A stretch of 64,000 nt of DNA from Rhodococcus erythropolis NBRC 15567. Its GTDB lineage: Bacteria > Actinomycetota > Actinomycetes > Mycobacteriales > Mycobacteriaceae. Of the stretch, positions 37,901 through 49,900 are shown in pieces. The position numbers and the translations under genes are program-made. The notes beneath the pieces were generated by a model, which was given only the letters and a program-made list of their open reading frames with translations, was not told where the DNA came from and ran no database searches. How positions within the stretch are numbered: the first letter of the stretch is position 1; every line of letters starts with the position of its first letter. The stretch is from NCBI RefSeq assembly GCF_001552595.1, contig NZ_BCRM01000005.1:310001-374000 (forward strand), in the 5' to 3' direction.

Positions 37901-40900
37901 TCTCGGAGAACGTCGGCCAGTTCGGCCCCTCCGTAGACGGTGGTGGGAGCTACGACCAGTTCGCCGCCGACGGCGAAGGCGAGCAGATACTCGAGAACGG
38001 AGGCGTCGAAACTCGGCGAGGCGAAATGCAGTGCGCGTGAATTCTCCGTGAGACCGTAGCGATGACGCTGTTCGTCGGCGAAGTTCTCGAGACCGGTGTG
38101 CGTGACGACGACACCCTTGGGCCGGCCGGTCGAGCCCGAGGTGTAGATGAGGTAGGCAGTGTTCTCCAGCCGCGGGGTTCCCCGGCGCTCGTCTTCGCGT
38201 AGCGGTGATGTGGACACTCCGGAGAGCCGAGTGGCGTTCTCCGGGTCGTCGAGTTCGAGCCACTTCGTTGCGCCACCGCCGGCCGGTGCGTGTGCAGCCG
38301 TGGTCATTCCGAGCGATGATGCCGAGTCCTCGAGCATGAACGAGATCCGGTCACTCGGGTAGCGAGGATCGATCGGCACGAAGGCGGCGCCGGTCTTGGT
38401 GATCGCCCAGACCGCTGCGACGGATTCGAAGGACCGTTCCACACAGATCGCCACCCGTGAGTCCGGGCCCGCGCCTTCCGAGATGAGCACGCGCGCCCAC
38501 TGATTCGACGCCTCGTCCAGCTCTCGATAGGTCATCTTTCTGTCACCACAGGACAGTGCGACCCGTTCGGGGAATCTGCTCGCGGTGTCCGAAAAGATGC
38601 GATCGAGTGTCCTTACCGAGCGGCCTTGCCGGCCGCGCGCGGGAACCAATTGCTGCACTTGCGAATCCGGCATCAAACGCAGTTTCGCCAGCGGAAGATC
38701 CGGTTGTGCGGTGATCAGTTCGAGGGTGCGGAGCAGCCGGTCCGCGATCGCGTCGATGTCGTGATCGCCCAGGACTCCCGGGAAATACTCGAATTTGAGC
38801 CGCAGTCGCCCGTCTGCCGCAGAGGCAACGATTGCGAGTGGATAGTGCGCGGCATCCTCGGCGTCGTGGACGTCGAGAACGTGCATTCCGGCGATGTCGG
38901 TGCCCGAGGAGAGTCCACCGCGGTCGACGGGATACGACTCGAACACAGTCAGCGTGTCGAACGATGCAGCGGCCCCCACTGCCGAAGTGATGTGCGAAAG
39001 CCCCACATGATGGTGATCGGACAACCGCGCCTGTTCCGCTTGGACACGAACGCACAGCGCTGCCAGTGACTCTCGCGGGTCGAGGCGAACTCGGACGGGG
39101 ACAGTGTTGATGAACAAACCCACCATCGACTCGACGCCGGACACCTGGGGTGGTCGGCCGGAGACGGTTCCACCGAAGACGACGTCGTCGCGGCCGAGGA
39201 GTTCGGCGAGCACGATTCCCCAGGCCACCTGGATCAAGGAGGCTGTCGTCAGGCCACGGGAGCGGACGAATCCACGCAGAAGTTCCGTCTCACGTTCTCC
39301 GAGGGCTGTGGTGGTCGAGCGTGAGGTGGCGCCGTCCTCGTCGACGGCGTGAGTTCCGGTCAGCAGCGTCGGGTCGTCGAGTCCGCGGAGTGCTTCGCCC
39401 CAGGCTTCGATCGACACGCTGTCGTCGCGAGTGCTGATCCAGCTCAGATAGTCCCGGTAGGGGTGCACGCGTGGGATGGCACTGTGATCACTGTCGGTGG
39501 CGTAGAGCGTCAGTAGGTCACGGACCAGCAGCGGCATCGACCATCCGTCGAGGAGGATGTGGTGGTTGGTCAGGATCAACCGATACGCGTCGTCTCCGGT
39601 TCGCAGAAGCAGGAACCGCAGCAGGGGCGGCGTGGCCATGTCGAAGCCTCGCACCCGATCCGCATGGAGGAGCTCGCGTATCTCGGTTGCCTGTTCGGTG
39701 GGGGCCAACGGAGAGATGTCGATCTCGGTCCACGGCACGTCCACGTCGGCGCTGATCACCTGCACCGATCGCCCACCGGTGTCGGTCGTGAACGCAGCTC
39801 GCAGGTTCTCATGACGGTCGAGCAACGCCTGTGCGGCGCGGTGCAACCTGGACGCGTCGACGCCGTCGAGTTCGAGTGCGAGTTGGACGGTGTACGCGTC
39901 GACTGTGTGTTCGGCGTAGCGGGCGTGGAAGAGCAGTCCGGATTGCAGCGGTGAAAGGGACCAGACGTCGGTCAGTGTCGGGAACTCGCGCTCGAGGTGG
40001 TCGATGGACTCCTGGTCCAGTTCGATCAGGTCGATGTCCGACGGTGTGAGTCCCCCGCGTTCGCTGTGTTCGGCGTAGCTGGCCAGAGCGCGCAACGACT
40101 GCACCCAGAGTTCGGCGATGGCGCGAGCATCGCGCTCTGCCAGCACGCCGGTGGGATAGGCGATAGTGGCACCGATGTGCGGTGCACCCGAGATTTCGGT
40201 GGTGACGACATTGACGTCCAGGACCGAACCCACGGGCATCTCGGACCGAGCTGCCGCTTCCAGATCGACGTCGCGGGCCAGCGCCCAGTCCCCCAGCGAC
40301 TCTCCTGCCTCGGTGCCGGAGAAACGACCGAGATAGTTGAAGGAGATCTGCGGTTGACGGAGATCTTCCAGTTCCGCTCGGCCCGCCTCGTCGAGATAAC
40401 GCAGAACTCCGTACCCGATGCCACTGTCCGGAACTCCCAACAGTTCTTCCTTGACCCGCTTGAGAACCACCGCTGCCTCGGGGCCGCTGCTCATCACGTT
40501 CGCGATGTCGATGTCGGCGAGGTCGATTCGCATCGGGAAGACACTGGTGAACCAGCCGACGGTGTGCAGGACGTCCGCACCGGGCACCACGTGAGCCTCG
40601 CGTCCGTGACCTTCCATCGAGACGAGCACGTTGTCGGTTCGTATGCCCTGTGCCTGCCTCCACTGCGTCAGTGCCAGCGCGAGAGCAGCAACGAGACCGT
40701 CGTTGACGGATCCACCGAAGAGCGCGGGAAGCGTGGTCAGGACTGTGTCGGACAGTTCGACGGGCACGTCGGCGACAACTCGGCCGACCGAATCGAACGT
40801 GTCGAGCCGCGGGTCCAGCGGCCGGGTTCCGATCAGGGGGTCGTCACCTTCGAGGATCGAACGCCACCGGGGCAATTCGACTCTTCGATCGGGCGCGATG

Positions 40901-43900
40901 TCACGGAGCGCATGCGACCAACGACGAACCGACGTGCCCGAATACGACGGCTCCGGCTCCTCGCCGGCGTCGATCCGGTGGAAAGCGGACGCAAGTTCCG
41001 GTACGAGCACGCGCCAGGACACGCCGTCCACCGCGAGGTGGTGGATCACCAGGAGCAACCGGCCGGTGTTGCGTACGCCGGACAACCAGACGACCCGCAC
41101 CATCTCGCCCCGGACGGGGTCGAGTTCTCGACGTGCATCACCCAGGGCGGCGACGATCGCCGCGTCGAACACGGCGGTGCCCGGCTCGGCCTCGACCTCG
41201 ACTACCCGGCAGATGTCCTCGGCTGCAACAGATCCCGGATCGCCGACTATGAGCCCGCGCTCGCCGTCGAGTTCGAGGCGCGCGCGAAGGATGTCGTGAC
41301 GATCGAGAACGACTTGAAGCGCTGCGGTCAACTGCTCCACACTGCGAAGCCCGTGCGGCGCATTGAGAAGGGTCGCTTGGGAGAACGAATCGAGCCCCTG
41401 GAGATCGGAGCCGAGCCGGTCGAGCCACCACTGTGCCACCGGCAACAACGGCATGTGGCCGACGCCGCCTCCGGGAAGTTCCTCGAGCACCTCGGGTTCG
41501 TCGTCCTTGGTCGATGCCAGCAAAACCGCAAGACCGGCGACCGATTTCACCTCGAAGACGTCACGCGGGGTGAACACGAGCCCGGCGTCGCGGGCACGGG
41601 CGACGAGCTGAATCGACATGATCGAATCGCCGCCCATCGAGAAGAACGAGTCGTCGACGCCCACCGATTCGACACCGAGGACATCGACGAACAAGGCGGC
41701 CAGCGTGCGCTCGGTATCGGACTCGGCAGCCCGCGAGCGTGCCTGGGTTGCTCGCAGGTCGGGAACCGGCAGGGCTCGGCGGTCGAGCTTTCCGTTGGCA
41801 GTCATCGGCAGTTCGTCGAGCACGACCACCGCCGCAGGAACCATGTACGGGGCCAGAGCCGAACCCGCGAACGCGATGACGGCCTCGGGATCCACAGTCT
41901 GAGCATCGTTGGCGGGCACGACGTATCCGACGATTCGCGCGGCGCCTCCGTCACGTTCGAGCGTGGTCACCACGGAATGCGCGACCCCGGGATAGCGAGC
42001 CAGAACTGCTTCGATCTCGCCGAGTTCGATGCGGAACCCACGAATCTTGACCTGGAAATCACCTCGGCCCTGGTACTCGAGTTCGCCGTTCTTGTTCCAC
42101 CTGGCGAGGTCGCCGGTGCGGTACATCCGTGTGCCCGCACTGCCCGCGGGATTGGGCACGAAACGTTCGGCGGTGGTGCCGGCGCGGTTGCGGTAACCGC
42201 GGGCGAGTCCGTCGCCACTGACGTACAGCTCCCCCGTCACTCCGACCGGGACGCGGTGCAGGCGATTGTCGAGGACCCACGCAGTGATGCCTGTCGACGG
42301 GCGACCGATCGTCACTCGATCGGCCGGGGACATCGGCTCGGTGATGCTGGCGACGACCGTCGATTCGGTCGGTCCGTAGGCATTGATCATGATCCGGTGA
42401 TCACTGACCCAGGCGGCGACGAGATCGGGCGGGCAGACGTCGCCACCGGTTCCGATGCAAACCAGCTCGTTCAGTTCGCTCGGATCGACCGTGGCCAGAG
42501 CGGCCGGGGTGATGAAGGCGTGCGTGACGTGCTGATCGGCGATCAGGCTCGTCAGTTCGGTTCCGCCGATGATGCTCGGTGGAGCGATGACCATCGTGGC
42601 CCCGGCACCAACGGCCATCAGGAGTTCGAGAATCGAGGCGTCGAAGCTCGGTGAGCTGAAATGCAGCGTGCGCGAGGTCGATTCCACCCCGAATCGAGTA
42701 CGTTCCTGTTCGGCGAGTGCCGAAAGCCCACGGTGAGTGACCATGACACCTTTGGGGACGCCGGTGGAACCGGAGGTGTAGATGACATAGGCGGGATTGT
42801 CCAGAGACACCGTCCCCGCCAGTTCCGAGGCCTCCAGCCGCTGATCTCCGAACTGTTCGAGGGTTGCCAGTGTCTCGGCCTGATCGAGCAGAACTGCGTC
42901 TGCCTCGTCGGGGACGACACCCACATGCTCGGCGGTGGTGAGGACGACGCCCGCTCCCGAGTCGTTGATCATGTGATGTACGCGGTCGACGGGGTACGCC
43001 GGGTCGACGGGTACGAATGCGGCGCCGGTCCGGGCAACCGCCCAGATCGCGACCACGGATTCCAGTGAGCGTGGCAATGCCAGGGCGACAACGGATTCCG
43101 GACCTGCCCCGCGGCCGATCAACAGTCGTGCAAGCCGATTGGCCCGGCGGTCCAGATCGGAGTACGTCAGATGTCGGTCGCCGAAAATCAGTGCAGTTCT
43201 CTGCGGTTCGTCGACGTACTTCCGCTCGAGCAACGTCGAGAAGTGAACCTGGTCGGGAAGTTCCGGTGCAGACACGACGCTGATCGTGTCGGTGTCGACC
43301 ACGAGATCGATGTCGCCGACCGGCGTGTGCGGTGATTCGGTCACCGCACCAAGGATCCGAACAAGATATCGAGCGAAGCCTTCGACCGTCGACTCGTCGA
43401 ACAGGGCGCTCGCGTAGGTGAACCCGGCCTCGATTCCCGCCGGCCGGCCGTCGTCGTCGAATGTCTCGGCAAGCGTGAGTTGCAGATCGAAATTCGAAAC
43501 GGCGGATTCGAGTTCGAGGACCTCGACCTCGAGGTCCGTCAGACGAACTGCTGGTCGACTGGTGTTCTTGAACTCCAGCATCACCTGGAACAACGGTGAA
43601 TGCGAAGTCGACCGCTCCGGAGCCAGCGCATCGACGACGCGCTCGAAGGGGACGTCTGCGTGAGCGAAGGCGTCGAGGTCGGTGCTGCGAACTCTGGCCA
43701 ACAGATCGGTGAACGAGGCTGCGGGGTCGACATCGGCGCGCAGCACCAACGTTCCGACGAACATACCGACCATCGGATCCAGGAGGGCATTTCCGCGTCC
43801 GGCGATCGGTGAGCCGATCGTGATGTCTTCCATGCCGGACAATCTGGCCACGAGCACCGCGTACGCGGCGTGTATCGCCATGAACATACTGCTTCGGTGT

Positions 43901-46900
43901 TCGATCGCGGTTTCGCTCAGACGACGATGAATGCCGGCATCGATGTCGAATCGAACGACGCCGCCCGAGAGATCCTGTACGCGCGGCCGCGGGCGATCTG
44001 CGGGGAGCGCGAGAAGCTCGGGCACACTTGCCAGCTGACGTGTCCAGTACTCGAGCTGGCCGGCGAGGGTGCTCTCCGCTTCGTCTATCCGTCCGAGAGC
44101 CCTTTCCTGCCAGATCGCGAAGTCCGCGTACTGGACCGGGAGAGGAGACCAGTCGGGTGCCTCACCTCGATGCCGTGCCGAGTACGCGCTCATCACGTCG
44201 AACGCCAACGGTGCCATCGAGAATCCGTCGGCGCAGATGTGATGGACGACCACAGCCAGGACGTGATCTTCTGCGTCGACCTCGATCAGTTCCGCCCTGA
44301 TCGGTGGAGCCTGCGTCACGTCGAAGCCCCTCGAGGTGACGCGTTCGATCTCCCCGAGTACCGCTTCGGTGCTCGCGCCGACAATCGGTAGCGACCCCAA
44401 CGCTTCACCGGGTTCCACGATCACCTGCGCCGGCACTCCCTCGATCATGGGAAACAGCGTGCGCAGCGATTCGTGGCGATCGAGCACATCGGTGATCGCG
44501 CCTTCCAAGGCCGCAACGTCCAACCGGCCTCTCAGCCTGATCGCTATGGCCACGTTGTACGCCGCGGAGGTGACGTCGAATTGATTGACGAACCACATGC
44601 GCTTCTGCGCCAGCGACAGCGGAATCGACTGTGGCCGCGGCAACGCCTCGAGTGGAAGAACGGTTGCTCCCCCTCGCGCCGTTGCGCACTCGACCGCCAA
44701 CTGCGCAACGGTCGGCGCGTCGAACAACTCTCTGATCGACAGGTTCAACGAGAGTGAATCGTTCACGCGCGCCACGGCGCGGGCAGCGACGAGACTGTTT
44801 CCGCCGATCTCGAAGAAGTTGTCGTGAACACCGACGGCCCCGGATTCCAGCAGCTCCTCGAAGATCGCCGCCAACTGTGCTTCGAGCGGTGTTCGCGGCG
44901 CCAGATACGTCTGCGAGCTGTCGAAGCTGGGAGCGGGCAGGGCTTTCCGATCGAGCTTGCCGGTCGAGCCGAGCGGAAACACGTCGAGGGCGATGACCAC
45001 TGCGGGAACCATGTAGGCGGGAAGGAGACCTCTCAACTCGGCGCGCATGCCGTCCGTGTCGATCGAGGTGCCGGTCTCGGCGATGACGTAGCCGACCAAG
45101 CTGTCACCGACCACGTCGTCGTGATGGACGAGAGCAGCAGCTTGCGTGACACCGGGCAGCCTGAGCAACGCTGCTTCGACCTCGGCGAGCTCGATGCGCT
45201 GGCCGCGGATCTTGACCTGGAAATCGCGTCGACCGACGTAGTCGAGCAGCCCGTCGGCGCGCCACCGGACGACATCACCGGTTCGGTACATCCGGGTGCC
45301 AGCCGGGCCGTACGGATCGGCCACGAATCTGTCGGCCGTGAGATCGCTGCGCCCGAGGTATCCACGCGCCAGTTGCACTCCCGCCAGGTACAGCTCGCCG
45401 TGAACGCCGACCGGAACGGGATGCAGCCGCCCGTCGAGGACATAGAGCTGGGTGTTCCACACAGGAGCACCGATGGGAACGGTGACGGTCATGTCGGGGG
45501 TGAATTCGGCGGCGCTCACGTCGACGGCAGCCTCCGTGGGTCCGTACAGGTTGAACAATCCTGCAGAACTCAGACGGGTGAACGCCTCCGCGGTGGTGGG
45601 AGCGAGAGCTTCACCGCTGCAGAACACCTGACGCAGGCTTGCGCACTGCCCGGCAGTCGCGACCGCGACGAATTCCGCGAGCATCGACGGAACGAAGTGC
45701 GCCGTCGTGACGCCTTTTTCGGCCATCAACGCCGACAGGTACCCGGGATCACGGTGCCCCTCCGGTTCCGCGATCACCAACTGCGCACCAGTCTGCAGGG
45801 GCCAGAACAGTTCCCACACCGAGACGTCGAAGGTCACCGGAGTCTTGTGCAGCACCACGTCCGACGCGTGAAGTGGGTACGCGTCTTGCATCCACAGAAG
45901 GCGATTGACGATCGAACGGTGTGATACTGCAACGCCTTTCGGTCGACCGGTCGATCCGGACGTGAAGATCACGTATGCAGCATTGTCCGGGAGGAGGGGT
46001 CGGATCCGATCAGCGTCGGTGATCGGCACCGTCGTGGACACGGGACGATCGAGATCGACGTCGACGATCGGGACTCGCGCGGGAAGTGCGCCGTGGTCCT
46101 GGGGCCGGCTCAGCACACAGATCGGTGCGGCGATGTCGAAGACGTACGCGATCCGTTCGGCCGGATGGTCGGGGTCCACCGGGACATACGCCGCACCGGC
46201 ACGGATCACGGCGTGGACCGCGACGAGTAGTTCGGGTGACCGGCGAATCGACACCGCGACGCGCATGTCCGGGCCGACACCGTGGGCGATGAGGGTTCTG
46301 GCAAGTTCGCTGACCCTCGCGTCGAACTCCGCATACGTCAGTGTCCGCTCGCCGTAGATGAGCGCGGCCCCCTCGGGCGTCCGGGCTGCCTGCTCCGCCA
46401 CCAGGTCGGAGAGGGTGGTGATCGGTACGGCGTGTTCGGTGGCATTCCAGCGCTCGAGGACCAGTTCCGCCTCGCCCACAGCTGTGAGATCGACGTCGCC
46501 GACGATTGATTCGGGGTCGGCCGCTACCGCGTCGAGGAGCATCGTGAAGCGATCAGCGAGGCCCGACATGGTGTCCGAGTCGAAAAGTTGGCTGGCATAG
46601 TTCAACTGGCCGTCGAGATGGTCGCCGCGGTCGGTGAGAATGACCTGAAGATCGAACTTTGCTGCACCCGTGGACAGTTCGTCAACCGTGACGTCGAGCT
46701 CGGGCAAGGTGACCTCGGCGGGAGCAGCGCCTTGCATCACCAACATGACCTGGAACAGCGGTGCCTGGCGCTCTGCGAGGGATTCGACGAGCACGTCGTA
46801 CGGCACTTCGGTGTGCTGCAAGGCCGCCACGTCGACGTCCCGGACGCGGGTGAGAACTTCACCGAAGGTGAGTCCCCCGTCGAGAACCGTCCTCAGCACC

Positions 46901-49900
46901 ACCGTGTTGACGAACATTCCGACGACGTCGTCGAGGGCGCGCTCGCTACGCCCGGCCACCGGGGTGCCGATCGTGATGTCGTTCGCTCCACATTCTCGAC
47001 TGAGCAGGACGGCCAGCGCGGCGTGGATCACCATGAACACGCTGACGTCGCATCGCGCCGCGATCTCGCCGACCCGGCGGTACGTCGCGGAGTCGATCCG
47101 GAAATCGAGATCGCCACCGCGCAGCGAGACACCTGCAGGCCGCGGATGATCCATCGGCAGTTCCGCGAGCTCACCGCGTTCGGCGAGCGTGTGCGACCAG
47201 AACCGCAACTGCTCGGCGAGAATCGAATCCGGGTCGGACGCTTCGCCGAGCGCTCCGCGTTGCCATTCGCTGAAATCGCCGTACTGCACTTCGAGCGGCA
47301 ACCACGCCGGTACACGCCCGCTCGCCCTCGACGCGTACGCGACCATCACGTCACGAGCCAGCGGCGCCATCGACAGGCCGTCCGCTGCAATGTGGTGAAC
47401 GACGAGGACCAGGGTGTGCTCGCGTTCGTTCACCTCGAGCAGAGTGGCGCGGATCGGCACCGATTCGCTGACGTCGAATCCCGTTCGTGCCAGTTCGCTC
47501 GCCCGCGCTGCGGCCGCTGCGGCAGGCACCGTTTCCACCTCGAGATGATCGAACATCTCGTCCACACCGAGAACGTGCTGGACCGGACCACGGGCGCTCT
47601 CGGGGAAAACGGTCCGCAAGACCTCGTGCCGAACGATCACGTCCCGCAGTGCGGTGAACAGTGCGTTGACGTCGAGATCGCCGGTCATCGAAACCGCGAT
47701 CGGAATGTTGTACGCCGGCGAACTCGGATCGAGTTGATTGGTCAGCCACATACGTTGCTGAGCCAGAGATACCGGTATCCGGTCAGGGCGATCGATACGC
47801 GTCAGTGCTGGGGCGCGCGTGTTCCGCGAGTCCGCGAGGTCTGCGCGAGCAGCCAGAGCGGAGACGGTCGGCGCCTCGAAGAGGTCGAGAACGCTCAGCG
47901 TCGTCCCGAGTGCTCCGTTGACCCTCGACACGACTCGGGTCGCGATCAGCGAGTCACCGCCGAGGTCGAAGAAACTGTCGTCTGCTCCCGCCCTGGTGAT
48001 GCCGAGCAGATCGCAGAACACTGCAGAAATTCGCTTCTCGGTCGAGGTCTCGGGGGCACGGTATTCGGCCGTGCCGCCAGCCGAATCGATGTCCGGTAAT
48101 GCTTTCCTGTCGATCTTTCCGGCGGGAGTCAGTGGAATGGAATCGAGTACGACGATCCGCGACGGAACCATGTGCGCTGCCAACGAGGATCCGGCGTGGG
48201 CGATCAATTCGGAGTTGTCGATGTGCGTGCCCTCAGCCGCCGTGACGTACGCCGCCAACAGTGTTTCCCCACTCGGGCCCGAAACTCCGGCGGTGACGGC
48301 CTGCGCGACGCTCGGATGGCGGCGCAGTACGTCGTCGATCTCGCCGAGTTCGACGCGGAAACCGCGGATCTTGATCTGGAAGTCGCTCCGTCCGAGGTAC
48401 TCCAGCTCACCCGCGCCGTTCCACCGCGCGAGGTCACCCGTGCGGTACATGCGCTCTCCCGCAACGCCGTTGGGGTCGGCGACGAATCGTTCGGCCGTGA
48501 TCGTGGCTCGCGCGTGGTATCCACGCGCCAAACCGATACCGCTCACATAGAGTTCGCCGGCGACACCGATCGGCACCGGTTGAAGCCGCGAATCCAGGAG
48601 GACGGCCGCGGCGCCGCGCATCGGCTTTCCGATCGTGACGGGAACATCGCTGCTCAGCGGTCCGGTCAGGGTGGCGACGACGGTGGTTTCGGTCGGTCCG
48701 TACGCGTTGAACATCGAGCGTCCGTGTGACCACTGATCTACCAGCGCGGGCGAGCAGGCGTCGCCGCCGGTCACGACCACTCGTAGATCCGGTAGGCCGG
48801 CGGGATCAACAGTTGCCAGCGCGGCCGGGGTGACGAAAGCGTGTGTCACCCGGCCGACGCGCATCACCTGGGCCAGTTCGTCGCCGCCGTACACGGTGGG
48901 CGGCGCTATCACCATCGTCGCCGCGCCGCCGAAGGCAAGGAGAAGTTCGAGTACCGAAGCGTCGAAGCTCGGCGACGAGAAATGCAGGGTGCGGTCGCCT
49001 GGTTCGACTCCGAACCTGATTCGTTCTTCGTCGGCGAAGCTGCTCAGCCCGCGGTGACTGACCACGACGCCTTTGGGGACGCCGGTAGATCCCGAGGTGT
49101 AGATCAGGTAAGCCGGGTCGTCGTAGCGAACGCGTGAGCGACGTTCGCCATCGTCGAGCGGTGCGTCCGAGCGGTACGCGTTCGGTTCGTCGGTGCGGAA
49201 TTCGTCCAGAAGCAGCCAGTCCACCGAATCGGCGAGCCCGGCATGGTGCTCCCCCACGCTGATTCCGACAACAGCTCCCGAATCGGTGAGCATGTGCCGA
49301 ATACGATCCTCGGGGTAGTGCGGATCGATCGGAAGGAAGGCGCCGCCGGTCTTGGCCACTGCCCACGTCGCGGTCACCGATTCGATCGACCTCGACAGTG
49401 CAAGGGCGACGTAGGTGCCTGGGCCGACTCCCCTGTTGATCAGTTCGCGGGCGAGTGTGTTCGACTCGGCGTCGAGTTCCCGGTAGCTCACCTCACGATC
49501 ACCGAAAACGAGCGCCGGGGCATCGGGGTTCACAGCCGCGGCCCGGCTGAGGATATCGGGCAGGGTCAACGGCGCGGACGCGGTCGCTCCCCGTGCCGGC
49601 ATAAGGAACTCACGCTCGAACTCGTCGAGAAGATCGAGATCTCCGACCGACGTTCGCGGGGCTGCCGCTGCGCCCGCAAGGATCCGCACCAGTCGCGAGA
49701 GGAAGGCTTGGACCGTGGATTCGGCGTAGTGCTGCGTGGAGTACGCCACCTCGAGGGCGCCGGTATCCGCGTGGACGTCGATCGCCACATCGAGGCCGGC
49801 AATCGTGGTCTCCTGCGAGCCGTCGTTGAGATGGACGTGCAACTCGGGCAGCTCGGGGATACCTGCCGCCGATCGAACCAACAACGTGTCGCGTTCTCGA

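Noticed and set aside
39997-42654. 885-codon plus-strand open frame opposite the NRPS
   Set aside because: A by-product of high-GC codon bias in the synthetase; composition is His/Arg/Asp-rich without domains. The many similar frames across 25-51.6 kb are rejected for the same reason.
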